Source: Xanthostigma xanthostigma
Taxonomy: Eukaryota > Arthropoda > Insecta > Raphidioptera > Raphidiidae
Direction of reading: 5' to 3'
DNA: 64,000 bases
Assembly: GCA_963575645.1 (NCBI GenBank)
Contig: OY754466.1
Location: 5,310,001 to 5,374,000, forward strand
In this document: piece by piece, positions 1-11,885 of the stretch
Position numbering within the stretch: the first letter of the stretch is position 1
Layout of the letters: each line of letters opens with the position of its first letter
Translations under genes and position numbers: made by a program
The notes under the pieces: model-generated
Database searches by the model: none
Seen by the model: the letters and a program-made list of their open reading frames with translations, nothing else
Told to the model about the DNA's origin: nothing

Positions 1-130
1 GGTGTTTTGTCAACAAAAAAAAACTGTTTTCATACGCTTACATGGTTAACGCTCGCCAAATCTTTAGAGATACATCTTTGATAGGTCTGCTGTGTAGATG
101 GGAAGGTCGATTTAATATTTCCAGATCAGT

Positions 131-164
131 TTTGTACCCGGGTGAAACCAGGACGGGCTGCTAG
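131..164 (+). mobile_element. Helitron-like 3' end fragment
   Basis: The short block reads as a cccgggtg palindrome, then gaaacc, then gggctgctag. This is the same 3' terminus that ends the fuller copies at 2549-2892 and 23014-23364. Only the terminus is recognisable; the upstream 130 bases do not match the rest of the element. Confidence 0.55.
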
Positions 165-513
165 CTATAGATAAAAATATGTAAAAATATGAAGTTTGCA
201 AAAATTCATCATGAAAATTTTCTCGAACTAAACTTTTCAGGACTTCGTTTTTTTTAGAAAAGAAGTAGCAACAAGAAAACACATTAAATGTTGATATAAG
301 AACATTAAAAACAAGGAATTCAGATAAAATTGTTCAGTAGCACTGTTAACACTGTTTTTCTTTTCTTGTTTTTTCCAAGAGAAAATCTACTATCGCTTAC
401 AGGTCAGATCAAAACTGACGTGCCTTTCTGAAGAAAATGTTAACGTAAGGATCGACTGTTTGATTAAAGTATTGTTACACGCTCCCCATTACGACGACAA
501 AGGATTTTGTGAG
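165..513. other. No feature seen
   Basis: AT-rich single-copy-looking sequence with no ORF or repeat that I can support. Confidence 0.5.
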
Positions 514-735
514 ACAACAATCCGATCGTCATTCTAACAATGACACAGATTGTTGTCTAACAACAATCCGATCGTCATTCTAACAATGACACAGATTGTT
601 GTCTAACAATAATCGGCTCGTCATTCTAACAATGACACATAGATTGTTTTCTAACAATTATAGGCTCGTCATTCTAACAATGATACACAGATTATTGTGG
701 GGCAACAACAATCGGCTTGTTGTTCTAACAATATG
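514..735. repeat. 46-48 bp tandem array, about 5 units
   Basis: Unit starts fall at about 514, 560, 606, 654 and 704. Each unit holds acaacaatccgatcgtcatt-like sequence followed by an acaatgacacagattgttgt block, so every unit can fold on its caacaat/attgttg ends. Units become more divergent to the right. An ORF spanning part of the array is only the repeat read in frame. Confidence 0.8.
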
Positions 736-970
736 CGTAGGTAAAAAGGGCTTTGTTGCCAAATTCCAGACAACAATGAATGCAAGAAAAGAAAGAACGA
801 TCCAGCAACCAGCAATGCGGTCGCCTGCAATATCTAGCCGTGCTGGACCGCATTAAAAATGGCTGGTCCGTGCTGCTCTATTGTGCGACATCGTGCAGGT
901 TGCAAGCTAGTGTTGTGCTGGTTCATACTTGATAAGTGATGCGCGCTCTTTGAATCTAGTGAATATTTTT

Positions 971-1535
971 TAACCGACGAAAAACAAAAACGGAGGAGGT
1001 TCTCAAGTCGACGCGTATATTTTTTTTTTTTTTTTTTTTATGTATGACCACGCATAACTTTTTACAGAGTAGTCCGATTTTGATAAATATTTTTTTGTTT
1101 GAAAGGGTATACCCCGAAGTTGGTCCCATATAAATTTGGTAAAAAAATTCCAACCCTAAGGGTAGGAAAACAGGGGATGATTGATTGTTCACTCACTGAT
1201 TGTAATGTATGACCACACATAACTTTTTACAGAGTAGTCCGATTTTGATAATTATTTTTTTGTTTGAAAGGGTATACCCCGCAGTTGATCCCATATAAAT
1301 TTGGTAAAAAAATTCCAACCCTAAGGGTAGGAAAACAGGGGATGATTGATTGTTTACTCACTGATTGTAATGTATGACCACACATAACTTTTTACAGAGT
1401 AGTCCGATTTTGATAATTATTTTTTTATTGGATAGGGTATACCTCAAGGTTGGTCTCATATAAATTTGGAAAAAAAATTCCTACCCTAAGGGTGGAAAAA
1501 TAGGGGTGATTTATTGTTCACTCACAGATTTTCAT
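971..1535 (+). repeat. 165-bp tandem repeat, three units, with poly-T leader
   Basis: A leader with aaccgac and ggaggaggttctcaa motifs and a T tract (about 1019-1039) is followed by three units beginning at 1041, 1206 and 1371, an exact 165-bp spacing. Units share tgtatgaccac, gtagtccgattttgata, a gtatacc block and cccatataaatttgg. A related single unit occurs at 47436-47600. The leader and unit resemble a family widespread in insect genomes; its class is unknown to me. Confidence 0.8.
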
Positions 1536-1588
1536 GCTGAGTTGTGTATTACAATTATAAATTATATAGCCACAAAAAATTATAAAAT

Positions 1589-2088
1589 AAAAACTTTTTA
1601 ACAAAAAAATTAAACCGCCGAAAAACTGAAAAGCAAAAAATAATAAATCTTTTTATTTAACTAAGTTCTATTTAAGTAGTTGAACGTATGTGACAGTCTA
1701 GTATATCTAAGTAATTTTGAGTCGGCGTCAAACAATCAATGAACAAAGATCACTAAAAGAAATAACCAAATCAAATTAACAATGATACGTGAAATCTCAA
1801 GCGATAAACTTTAACATTCTAAACATGCGCTCTCCACACGACCACTCGCAAAGACGTGTGCCCTCAGTGTGTGCCCGTTCGGGTTGCTCTGTCGCTGACA
1901 TTAACTTCGTGAACTCTCAGAGATTTCCGGCGAAGGATTGTTGACGCCGACTCAAAATTACTTAGATATTATACTAGACTGTCACATACGTTCAACTACT
2001 TAAATAGAACTTAGTTAAATAAAAAGATTTATTATTTTTTGCTTTTCAGTTTTTCGGCGGTTTAATTTTTTTGTTAAAAAGTTTTTTT
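1589..2088. mobile_element. Foldback MITE with about 140-bp terminal inverted repeats
   Basis: Sequence 1589-1736 returns as its reverse complement at 1938-2088, outermost motif aaaactttttaac, and including aaaccgccgaaaaactg and gagtcggcgtcaa. The 200-bp centre is richer in GC and has no ORF of note. No clear target duplication was seen, so the superfamily is not assigned. Confidence 0.8.
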
Positions 2089-2548
2089 CAATGTTGGCTC
2101 GCCTGTATATCATTTCATTCAAACACAGAAAGAGTTAACAAACTAGTGTTGTTCATGTTCCGTTTTTCCATGCAATTTGAACTTGCAACACTTTTAAGTA
2201 AAATCCTCTCGGTTAAAAGACTGCGTATACCGGATGTTTTTAAAACTTGTTCAATACTCAACGTAAAACTGACATCGTTAATGACTGTAGTCATCGAGCG
2301 TCTATAATCTAGAAAAACTATAGTGAAGGTCGGTATTATTTATTTGTGTAAACATTTCAGAGTTCTCGATGCGTGAGCCGAATCCCGCGGCCTGCAAAGC
2401 AAAGCGCGCTGGTACAAAAATCGGTGTTTAGCGCTGGTCTCAGCACGAACCACTTCTGCAGTGTTATGTAACGCTTACCCGACCCGTGCATACACACTCT
2501 GCCGCTTATATTATTATACTATATGCATGATAATCCTTAAATGTTGAA
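2089..2548. other. No feature seen
   Basis: Contains a short GC-richer patch around 2365-2460 and an AT-rich remainder. The 78-codon ORF starting inside the preceding foldback has no recognisable protein features. Confidence 0.45.
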
Positions 2549-2892
2549 TCTATACTAATATATAAAGCTGAAGAGTTTGGTTGTTTGTTTGTTTATTTGG
2601 TTGAACGCGCTAATCTGAGGAACTACTGGTTCGAATTGAAAATTGTTTTTTTTTTGTTGGATAACCTATTTATCGAGGAAGGCTATAGGCTATATAATAT
2701 CACGCTACGACCAATAAGAGCGGAGGATCAATGAAAAATGTTGCAAAATGTCCGCCCGACAAAAACTTTTGAACGGTAACTCCGATCATCACGTAATTTG
2801 GACATAACTTTCATCTCGGTAAACTAAGATGAATGTGCGTACTCATGTCCATCGTTCTTCTGCACCCGGGTGAAACCGGGCGGGACTGCTAG
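2549..2892 (+). mobile_element. Helitron-like non-autonomous element (Lep1-type)
   Basis: The element begins TCTATACTAATATATAAAGC and ends ...gggactgCTAG. It sits between A and T, the host dinucleotide of Helitrons. A cacccgggtg palindrome lies about 25 bases before the 3' end. The internal block gaggaaggctataggctata is shared with copies at 23014, 41632 and 49445. No coding capacity. Confidence 0.8.
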
Positions 2893-3420
2893 TATATCAT
2901 ATAGTTAAATATTATTCACAAGCTATTTCCATGGTCTGTTGCTGAAAAAAAAATAATAAACAGGAACTGTGTTGAACCACTGCTTATTCAGCCACTTGAG
3001 TAAATTTAATATTACTAAACAAGCATGAGTTCTCTCTGTAAATGCAGCTTAATAATGCGGAGTTTATTAAGGGCCAAGTGGGCCCCCTTTTCTCTTACGT
3101 GTACATCAAGTCAATTATTGAGAATTAAATTCTTCTACATCATGCTCGAAAACGCATTATTAATTCCCGTGAATTCCGATGCGAATGAACTTCAAACTTA
3201 TATTGGAAATCGCAAGGAGCTACGAAGAGTCTGTGTTGAGATGCGATACAGGGGCGTAGCTCGAGAAAGGGCGTTGTCCCGCTAAATTAAAATTCATGTT
3301 TTATGGCTTAGACACAAGAATAAATATAACTAACCAGATGTATGTAACTCTCTCTATTAGGCGCTTCTTTTCCGTAACCTTAGTGCTCGTATAATCCTGA
3401 AACGATTAAAAATAATAATT
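2893..3420. other. Unassigned sequence with an unrecognised 86-codon ORF
   Basis: An ATG ORF at 3025-3285 (plus) has no motif, signal peptide or repeat that I recognise, and no neighbouring exon or splice signal that supports it. Nothing else is seen. Confidence 0.3.
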
Positions 3421-3975
3421 AGTTTGGAATCTACAGCCATTCGAAGATTTTATATGATTTTCTGAAAACTATAAACGCAAATAACTTCTAAACCAAAAGA
3501 CACACAGACGTTTGTTTGTGCTCACTGAATTCAGCGTTTTTTTTTCTATAAGCATGATGATTTTACCAAAATTCCGAAAGAAATCGGTTTTCGTTAAAAA
3601 TCGCATTTTTTTAAAGAGGTGTGTCTTGAAAAAATTGCAAAAATCGAATTCTTTAATATACCTTTGAAATCGAGAATTCTTACAGAAAAAAATACGCTGA
3701 ATTCAATGAGCGTAAGCAAAATTCTGTATCTCTTTTAGTTTGGAAACTGCGGCCATTTGAAGATTTTATATGATTTTCTGAAAACTATAAACGCCAATAA
3801 TCTCTAAACCAAAAGACATACAGACTTTTTGCTTGTGCTCATTGGATTCAGCGTGTTTTTTTCCATACGCATGATGATTTTGCCAAAGTTCCGAAAGATT
3901 TCAGTTTTCGTTAAAAATGTCATTTTTTTTAAAGGGGTATGCCTTGAAAATATTGTAAAAATCGAATTCTTTTTT
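3421..3975 (+). repeat. Diverged direct duplication, spacing 317 bp
   Basis: agtttgga at 3421 and 3738 starts two copies of about 240 bp that share cgaagattttatatgatttt, ctaaaccaaaagaca, a gcatgatgatttt block and a poly-T stretch after cgttaaaaat. Identity is roughly 80-85 percent by eye. Confidence 0.75.
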
Positions 3976-4606
3976 TAGTATTATTGACTGTTCTCTCTTT
4001 TATTATTAGAAAAATGAGTTTATAGAAATAAAAATCTGCGTGGGTCAGTATCTGACCCGCGGTTCATATGTCCGCCATCACTGGCATAAGGAAAACAATG
4101 AAAAACTGTCAAAAAAAAATTTTTAGAGGTTATACCTTTTAAATCACAGATTTTTATAAAAATTATAAAATGCAATTTAGACACCAAAAATTCCTACTAA
4201 ATACCAAAACCACACATGTACAAAACCTAGATGTAAAGCTTTTTTGTTACTCTGATTATTGTTTAGTATAACTTTGTGTGCTATTGACAGGCAATTTTTG
4301 ATCGGTCAATTGTTGTTGCATGAGTGAATACCGGCAACTATCGGCCGATTAAATCGCTTATGAATCATTTAGTGAATTGCGCTGACCGTCAATCGAGCGA
4401 CAAAATAATTGACTTCGCTACAGCCCTGGTGACGGAGTTACACATCAGAGCTATACGTTTGTATGGACGTGAACTGCCAGCAAAAGAACTGTACTGCACA
4501 GAACATTCGTAAAAAAAGTGAGATATTTAATTTTATATAAACCGGGATGTTCGTTTTATTTATAGCTTTTCTCTTAAACCTTTTCGTCAATCTATAGTCA
4601 AGTTCA
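3976..4606. other. No supported feature
   Basis: AT-rich. A 62-codon open frame near 4324-4512 has no recognised similarity and lacks an ATG start. Confidence 0.35.
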
Positions 4607-4986
4607 TAAATTATTGGGGACTGAGCATAGGAATAAAATCGCAATCGAACCATTGGGGTGCAACTGCAAGCATATACTTCTGCTTTTTTTACGCCGTAAG
4701 CACTGGCGTATCCAGGAGGACAAAACAAGCACGGAGGACCTGGCTTAAAAAATATTTCTAATTTGCCCCCTCCTGGGCCAAAAGCTGGGTACGCCCATGT
4801 TAACGTCATAGAAAAAGACAAAGTTTTTGAAACAGAGATACTTTATTCAGAATGAATGCAAGTACATCAACCAATTCTATCATCGGAGAAATCAGGGAAT
4901 TACATCAAAGAAAGAGACGCAGATATATTTTCGATACGCTTTGTTGTTTTCACTCACTGCACTTTGAGTAGATATACAATGATTCA
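4607..4986 (+). repeat. Dispersed repeat, copy 1 of an inverted pair
   Basis: Reads in the opposite orientation to 7611-7962. Shared landmarks are ataaaatcgcaatcgaacca, tacgccgtaagcactggcgt, gctgggtacgcccatgttaa and gacgcagatatattttcgat. No terminal repeats or coding capacity found; class unknown. An ORF on the other strand is only the repeat read through. Confidence 0.8.
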
Positions 4987-5104
4987 TATAGTAAATTATT
5001 AAATATATGGTCTGCCCACACAATAATAATAATAATTTTTTGTTCTGTTACAGTAAGTAGTTTGTATTAAAATGTATTAAAACCTCGTTTTAATTATTGA
5101 ACTA

Positions 5105-5395
5105 GACCGAGCGGTGTATCGTAGTGGTGAGAGCACTAGCCTCGCATTCGAGAGGTACCGGGTTCGAATTCGGGCGGGGGCAGATGTGGCTGGGGACTTT
5201 TTCCTGCTGCCTCTCGCCGAGAATCGGTAATTCCTGTACCGGCCTTCTTGTTGAGGTTTTCCATGGTTTCCCTCAATAATTCCAGATGAATAACGAGATG
5301 GTTCCTTATTCAAGGCCATGACTGATTACCTGGCAAACTCCTATGTTCAAAATTTACCTACCTTATCTTAAGTCTTAAAATTCTTTCATTCACCC
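5105..5395 (+). mobile_element. tRNA-derived SINE, copy 1
   Basis: The head has a pol III A-box-like tagtggtgagagcac (about 5122) and a good B box, ggttcgaattc (5161-5171), followed by a body with ggggactttttcctgctgcc, gaggttttccatgg and ctcaataattc. A second copy lies at 24084-24372. The tRNA of origin cannot be named with confidence. Confidence 0.75.
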
Positions 5396-5482
5396 ATTGC
5401 TATTAATTAAGTGGAAGTTTAAAAAAAAATGAAGATTGACTCAGTTCAATAAATAGAGTAACTGTGATCCATTGAAGTTAAT

Positions 5483-5714
5483 GATGAGTATTTGGAAATA
5501 ATTCCGTGGCATAAGGATCGAAAATGAAGCAATACTGAGACTTTTTTAAACTTGCATTTAATACTAACGTTTCGATACGTTTTGTATCTTTTTTTGTACT
5601 CTGAAGATGATACAAAACGTATCGAAACGTTAGTATTAAATGTAAGTTTAAAAAAATCTCAGTATTGCTTCATTTTCGATCCTTATGCCACGGAATTCTT
5701 TCCAAATACTCATC
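5483..5714. repeat. Near-perfect 232-bp palindrome
   Basis: Left arm from gatgagtatttgga and right arm to tccaaatactcatc, about 105 bp each, meet at about 5600. Near the centre is cgtatcgaaacgtt plus ctgaagatgatac, a motif style typical of Penelope-like element ends. It could be an inverted pair of such ends or a MITE. Confidence 0.8.
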
Positions 5715-6894
5715 TTTAAAAAAAAATGTAGAAAATAACGGGAAGTGTGGTAGATGGAAAATAGTAACGGTGCGAATGGCGTCTGTTGAAGAACTTGTAG
5801 AAAATACCGGGAATTAACACCGAATTTTGCGAAAGATTACTGATGTCTTTATACATTGGCATCCTTCCTTCGCAAGTAATGCTCGATTTTTTTTTGTCCT
5901 ATGTAAGCCAGTAATGTTGACGGTTACCTTAAAAAAATAACCGGCCCGCTTTCCTAATGAATTTGATTAATCATGAAAGTCGAAAAAGGTCGCATTCAAA
6001 ATTATTCAAGCTTCTTTTTAAATATGTACGTCTCATTAATGCAAAATACTGACTCTTCAAAAAATTTATAAAGTTTGTTTCATACTCTCAGAACAATTAA
6101 TACCCATATTTTAAACGATACAAGTTTTTTTATTAAAAATAAATAAATTCCAAATGTGGCTTTGTATTTTTATTGCACAACCCCCTCAAAAATAGCTGCT
6201 GTACGTGCAAGTAGGCGCATGTAAAGCGACTCATTATACCACTAGTGCGATAATGTAAAACAAAACTTATCGCGTCATAACCAATTCCACAGTAACTCAC
6301 TGTTAGCCTGTCAGTTGTTTTTTTCATAACCTAATATTTGCAGTGCAGCTGTTATTCTCGCGCAACGTCGGGTAAAAAAGTTTACAACAGCCTAAATGTC
6401 TATTTTTTTTTAACAGTCAATCTACAAATCCGGGCAAAGCTGGATCGGGCTGCTAGTTTATGAAACATTTTATGAATAGCAGTTGAAAAAAACACCACAG
6501 ACGCCATTTTACATTATTTCGATTAAAAGTCGTAGCTATTTACCAAAATACATAAACGTTTTGGGCCGACGCAATGCAGATTTCAAAAGAAGCGATATAT
6601 TTTTTTAAACGATTCGGCGTTTTTCAGGTTAATGTGAAACGGGTTTTACGTAAGAAGCGAGCTTTTTACTGAAGCACGCGTCTGGAGAGGGAATCGGGAT
6701 AACTGCGTGTACGGGAAGGAATCAGGAGCATACCTACATGACATATATCTCCGAATCGATACAGAACTACACTTTCACCAAATTAAATAGCGAATACAAA
6801 TAATTGTATAAAAGTTTGATATTTATGCGTACAGAGATTTGACATATTAGGCCAAATGTAATCTCGAATCCGCCATCTTTCATATAGTATACAC
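5715..6894. other. Unassigned, with one Helitron-like 3' end
   Basis: At 6427-6456 the sequence aatccgggcaaagc then gggctgctag|t matches a Helitron-type 3' terminus. The rest is AT-rich with no gene seen; ORF 6133-6327 (minus) has no recognisable feature. Confidence 0.4.
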
Positions 6895-7366
6895 CAGGGA
6901 TGTTGCAGATGCAGATTTTTTCACATCCGCGGATGCGGATTTTAGGAGGCTGACATCCGCGGATGCAGATGCGGATGCGGATCTGTACAAAAAAACTTAA
7001 GTGTGGGTAAAAAAAATAAAAAGACAGTAATCCTTATCCTTGCTATACTTAATAATAAAGTAGTGTGTAAATTACCTACTATTACTGATTATAATTAATT
7101 ATTTTAAAAATTAAATTTGAATAGTGAAGCACTATATTTAATGAAAAGAAAGATAGCCGCCTTTTCGGGCTCCAGTCTGTTTCGCAAGGGTTCGTATATT
7201 AATTCTGGGCTACTAAATAACTTTTCACTTGGAACACTTTCTTTTATGTCGCAACCTGCTACACATCCGCATTCGCATCAGCTCCGCATCGATTTATGCG
7301 GATGCGGATGTCTAAATCGATGCGAATGTTCCGCATATGCGGTTGCGAATATTCGCAACATCCCTG
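6895..7366. mobile_element. hAT-type MITE with exact 8-bp TSD
   Basis: Terminal inverted repeats CAGGGATGTTGC and GCAACATCCCTG are flanked by identical 8-bp duplications GTATACAC (6887-6894 and 7367-7374). Both subterminal regions carry many gcggatgc / gcatccgc repeats, and the middle is AT-rich. An 88-codon ORF inside encodes no transposase. A subterminal-like fragment is at 33539-33600. Confidence 0.9.
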
Positions 7367-7610
7367 GTATACACAGCATGTAATGTGTTTATGGTTTAAA
7401 TTTCTGTCATCAGATGTCATATCGCTTTATGACAAATCCCGATACTTACGTAAAACAGTAGGATAAATTTAAGTATCTTTTACATGTCTTTTTTATTTAT
7501 TTACTATATTTTATATAACCTAAATATCTTTTCTCAAACAAATAAATTGTTTCAAATTGTCAAAAAAAAAATGATAAAAATATAGCATATATTAAATAAT
7601 TTACTATTTA

Positions 7611-7962
7611 TGAATCGTTGTCTATCTACTCAATGCGCGGTGAGTGAAGGCAACAAAGCGTATCGAAAATATATCTGCGTCTCTTTCTTCGATGTAATTC
7701 TCTGATTTCTCCGATGATATAATTGGTTGATGTAATTGCATTCAATCACTGTTTCAAAAACTTTGTCTTTTTCTATGAAGTTAACATGGGCGTACCCAGC
7801 GTTTGGTCCAGGAGAGAGCAAATTAGAAATTTCTTAAGCCAGGTTCCCCGTGCTTGTTTTGCCCTCCTGGATACGCCAGTGCTTACGGCGTAAAAAAAGA
7901 CAGAATTATATGTTTGCACCCTAATGGTTCGATTGCGATTTTATTCCTATGCTCAGTATAGA
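7611..7962 (-). repeat. Dispersed repeat, copy 2 of an inverted pair
   Basis: Reverse complement of 4607-4986, about 85 percent identical by eye, with the same order of landmarks. The pair is separated by about 2.6 kb. Confidence 0.8.
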
Positions 7963-8352
7963 ATAAAAGTATATGGGGAAATGCAATGTTCAGAGGCATG
8001 CGTGAGCGATATAGTTAATGTAACCTCCTCAATCAAGCCTGCTTCTCCCTCTGTGTGGAAATAAATATAAGTCGAATGTTTTCTATTTTATTCCTGTGTG
8101 CTTTTTGCAACAGTTCAGCAGAGGGAGATATAAAATGAAGTGAAAATATTTACTAATATAAATAGCTGTGATGTAACTCAATACCTTTTTAGATTAAATT
8201 TAATGAAAAAATTCGTTCTGTACTCATCTCAAATATTATGTAAACATTCTTTGATTTGGATTCGATTATTGACAAAGTTGGGGGCGAGATACTGCGTCAA
8301 TATTGCGTCTTAAATATTAACAGTAAAAGGAATGATAATAATAAAAAGTCTT
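7963..8352. other. No feature seen
   Basis: AT-rich, no ORF or repeat supported. Confidence 0.45.
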
Positions 8353-8863
8353 GGGTCGCAGTGCCAAACCCTGCCGACAATATAGTGTATTTGCTTTTAT
8401 AGGCAGTGTGGCTCTATTACATGAACTTAACTTTTTTTGGGAAAAATAAAAAAAAATTATCCCTTAATACACCCCTTAAAATAACTTTTTTTTTTCTTAA
8501 TTTCAATACTACATATCAATTCAACATCTGTACCAAATTATATACACTCTTCAGTATGTAAATCCATATCAGAAACTTGTGTTTTCATAAAATTTGTAAG
8601 TCCGGTCCTGTCGGGCCGATTTTATTAAAATTTTAGCAGCATATTTTAATAATTACTAAAAGGTTAAATTTCAAATTTGAAACGGTTCCGAGAATTTTTT
8701 GGGTATTTTTGGGCCCGAAAACTTTTTTCAACCCCTAAATACCGCCCTTAACATGGCCCGATTGGGCCCATTTTAAATAGGCTTCGTGCGGTAATGGATT
8801 TCAATATGTGGTCCAAATTTCGTTAAAATCAATTAACTCCTTCGAAAGTTATAGCCCGCACAC

Positions 8864-8898
<35 letters not shown>

Positions 8899-9039
8899 CA
8901 TATATATATAAACATTTCCAAAAATGGTGCCAAACTTCTTAGAAAGTTATGAAACGTCGAGAAATTTTGGTCCGACCCCTAAGTCCCGCCATCCGACCGA
9001 CGCCAATAGTGTAAGTGCCTTATGGCAAATACACTAATA
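8353..9039 (+). mobile_element. About 690-bp dispersed element, copy A
   Basis: Starts gggtcgcagtgccaaaccct and ends ggcaaatacactaata. It shares order and sequence over its length with 24410-25104, including ttgggcccattttaaatagg, a TA-dinucleotide tract (about 8864-8910) and gtgccaaacttcttagaa. An inner inverted pair tagtgtatttgc / gcaaatacacta lies near the ends. Superfamily unassigned. Confidence 0.75.
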
Positions 9040-9307
9040 ATTGGCTTAACGCCCGTCTCTCATTAAATGCCATTCGCACCATTATCATATTCCCGTTATT
9101 TTTGTATTTTATAATTTCTGCTTAGTTAAAGCCATTGAAGGAAATCGTAGAAGTTTGACTTTGTGTAAGAATTCATATCAATATTTATCTGAAATTATAT
9201 TGTGCCACTATTTTTTTAATAAATTAAATTGATTATTGATCAAGGGAACTGTACAAGTGCTCCAAATTTTACACTTTAGCTTATAGCTTCTTATGTATTA
9301 CGCCAAT

Positions 9308-9358
9308 AAAAAACTCGGATCGCAATGCCAAACCTTGCCGACGATTGTATTTGCTAAT
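9308..9358 (+). repeat. Left-end fragment of the 690-bp element
   Basis: ggatcgcaatgccaaacctt and gtatttgct match the first 50 bases of the copies at 8353 and 24410, followed by loss of similarity. Confidence 0.6.
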
Positions 9359-9370
9359 ACTGCCTGTATT

Positions 9371-9776
9371 ATTATTTTATTCAACTCATGCGCGTTATTC
9401 ATGTTTTATCATGCCTAAAAACCGAACCCTAAATAACCATTTACCGACTGGTGACAATTACTTGTCATAACTCAATGAAGATTCCTACTAGCTCGGCCAT
9501 TGTGGAGTAAAGAAAATAAACGTAACTATTTTCTGAGTCGTAACGAAATAGTAGGTAACAACTCCGTTGTTACCCATTGAGGCTAAAATTGAGCGGCCGA
9601 ATGTTTTCGACATGGAGTTTATTCACAACTGGCTAACCTCAAACCAAAACATTGAATCGTGCTGTTTGGTGCTGTTAGTATTGACAGTTTTTTTTATAAA
9701 GAAATAAATAGATATTTACAACATCTCATTATAATTAAAACATGAATAACGCGCAATTGTTGAATAAAATTATGGG
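9371..9776. repeat. Imperfect inverted repeat, possible MITE
   Basis: Left ttattcaactcatgcgcgtt (to about 9410) pairs with right aacgcgcaattgttgaataa (9749-9768), with attcatgttttat against aaaacatgaat. A small palindrome ggtaacaactccgttgttac lies between. No target duplication identified. Confidence 0.5.
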
Positions 9777-11036
9777 CGCAACTTGTAGGCTAAGTCATGA
9801 CCTGTCAGCGCGATGAATGACTTAGACTACTAGTTACGCCAATAACTATTGTGAACTAAAGTTTTTTTCTGAACAAAATAATTTAACCCTTAAAATAATT
9901 ATAATATTATTTAAAAATTAAATTTTAATTACTCGAACACACCCTATTATTATAAAAATAAAAGGTTAAAGAATTACAACTACTGGAATTATAGCTACTT
10001 AGTTCGGATAGTCGAGGCATTTGAAATTCTGGTATGCGCTGATATAAATAACGCTCTTCGTGGGTATTAAAAGTAATGCATTAGAATTGCCGCTCATTAA
10101 AAATGACCATTTGATACTTCAATCGTAACTGCTCCTTCATTTAAAAACAGTAGAACATAGCCTCTTTGCGTAACGGTTGATATTTGACATTTGACCTTCA
10201 AAAACAGTATTTGGTCAGTAATTTGTGAAAATGACATAAATTCGTTTGCAATAATTGAATCATTTGAATGTTAGTCGTTTTAGGAGTGAAGTGTTTTATT
10301 TGAATTCGGTAATTTATATCAAAATAGTGATTTTCGGGAGCCGTTCATATATCTAGTACACAGGTGCATATATAGACAAAAAGTTATTCTTGACGTTAAA
10401 AAAACATGTTTGCTAATGATTGTAAACTTGTTGGTGATTTTGTAAATTAAATGACTCATAATAGTATGTGATTAATATTTAATAACGTAATATTTGCGTG
10501 AAAAAAGATGATTCTTTTTGTTGAAAACAGAGTGCCATCTTATAATTTTACAAAAACATCGCCTATTTTTCTGTAAATAAATGTAGTGTAATTTTTTTGT
10601 GTAATGGCTATTTTATTATGACCACGTTGTTTATAGACATTTATTTTTTTAAATTAGTATGTTCACAAGTGATTTTATTTGATAAAACCATGCAAATGTG
10701 CCAATATGATTTATGTAATTATGCTATCGCGTGCTTGAAAAGTGTCAAATAGGTATTAAACCGTTGATTTCTTTATACCTAAATGTGTGTTCAATTGATA
10801 TACAGACAAAAATAAAGTAAAGACAGCTTGGTGTAGTGATTGTCGTGAACCAGATTGTTGTGGGTTCTTATATTTGCTCATTGACTTTTGACCAAGCTAA
10901 TACTGTGTTAACTTTATAATAAATACGTTCAGACTTCAGACCACCTTATTTATTATAATTTGTAAATAATAATACATCATTGTGTTCATAATTCAACTAT
11001 TGTGTTATGGTGATATTTAAAATTATTGTGTTGAGT
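9777..11036. other. No supported gene; weak tRNA-like trace
   Basis: About 1.26 kb of AT-rich sequence. At 10826-10868 ttggtgtagtgattgtcgtg followed by gttgtgggttct resembles a worn pol III A-box/B-box pair, but no cloverleaf can be drawn. Nothing else is recognised. Confidence 0.35.
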
Positions 11037-11044
11037 ATTTGTGA

Positions 11045-11626
11045 CAGCGTTGCCAGTTTTTTTTTGCCAAGTCGGGATTTTGGAAATCTTTTAGTGAAAA
11101 CAGCGGGATTCTTTCGTCGAAAGCGGGACATACTAAAAAAATGTATAATTATATAATTAGAAGTATTCAAATACCTATTTATCTTTTTTTTTTAAATAAA
11201 TTACGTTTACGTGACAATAGATAGCAAAAATAGCCATAGAAAATGTATTTTAATAGAAATATAATATTTTAAATCAGATTTACCCTATCGTTAAATAATT
11301 GAGTCTTATTCGTCTTCAGAATAAAAAAAAAAACAGAAATCAAATCAAAAAAGTTTTATTCATTAGAAAAATATGGCGTTTCAAACAATAGTCTGTGGAG
11401 TGAGTGTTACAAATTGCAACTTACAATAAGGGAATAATTATTTATAAGAATTACTTATTCATGATATTTCTGTGAAGATTTAACTTCTTTTAAAGTTATC
11501 CCTGAGTTATCCCCGAAAATCGGGACTGAGCCTGTCCCACGCGGGACATTTAATTTTGATTTAAAAATCGGGACGTCCCGTGAAAATCAGGACGTCCCGC
11601 GAAAATCGGGACGTCTGGCAACGCTG
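11045..11626. mobile_element. hAT-type MITE (582 bp) with exact 8-bp TSD
   Basis: TIRs CAGCGTTGCCAG / CTGGCAACGCTG are flanked by identical ATTTGTGA (11037-11044 and 11627-11634). Subterminal cgggac and gtcccg motifs are repeated, especially at the right end. The middle is AT-rich and non-coding. Confidence 0.9.
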
Positions 11627-11634
11627 ATTTGTGA

Positions 11635-11885
11635 TGAACTGAAAGAAACTCTGAACGAAATCCTATTGTGCCAAGCTGAGAGATGGGTCTGCTACGGTCT
11701 GCCTGCTGCCATGTGAGTAAAAACAATGTTTTATTTAATTTTAAGTCTATGTAAAACATAAGGCTGCGAGGATTATGGTTTTCGATTGATTGTTTTTAAT
11801 CGACTAAAAACAATGAAGCCGTTCGTAATTCAACGCGTATGTATGTACATTGATTTTATCAGGAATGGCTGCACCGATTTGAATG
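11635..11885. other. No feature seen
   Basis: Short interval between the hAT MITE and a LINE 3' tail; nothing recognised. Confidence 0.4.

Noticed and set aside
514-735. CRISPR-like array
   Set aside because: Units are contiguous and diverged tandem copies with no constant repeat plus unique spacers, in a eukaryotic context.
4438-4821. 127-codon minus-strand ORF
   Set aside because: It lies across the dispersed repeat whose inverted copy at 7611-7962 breaks the same frame.
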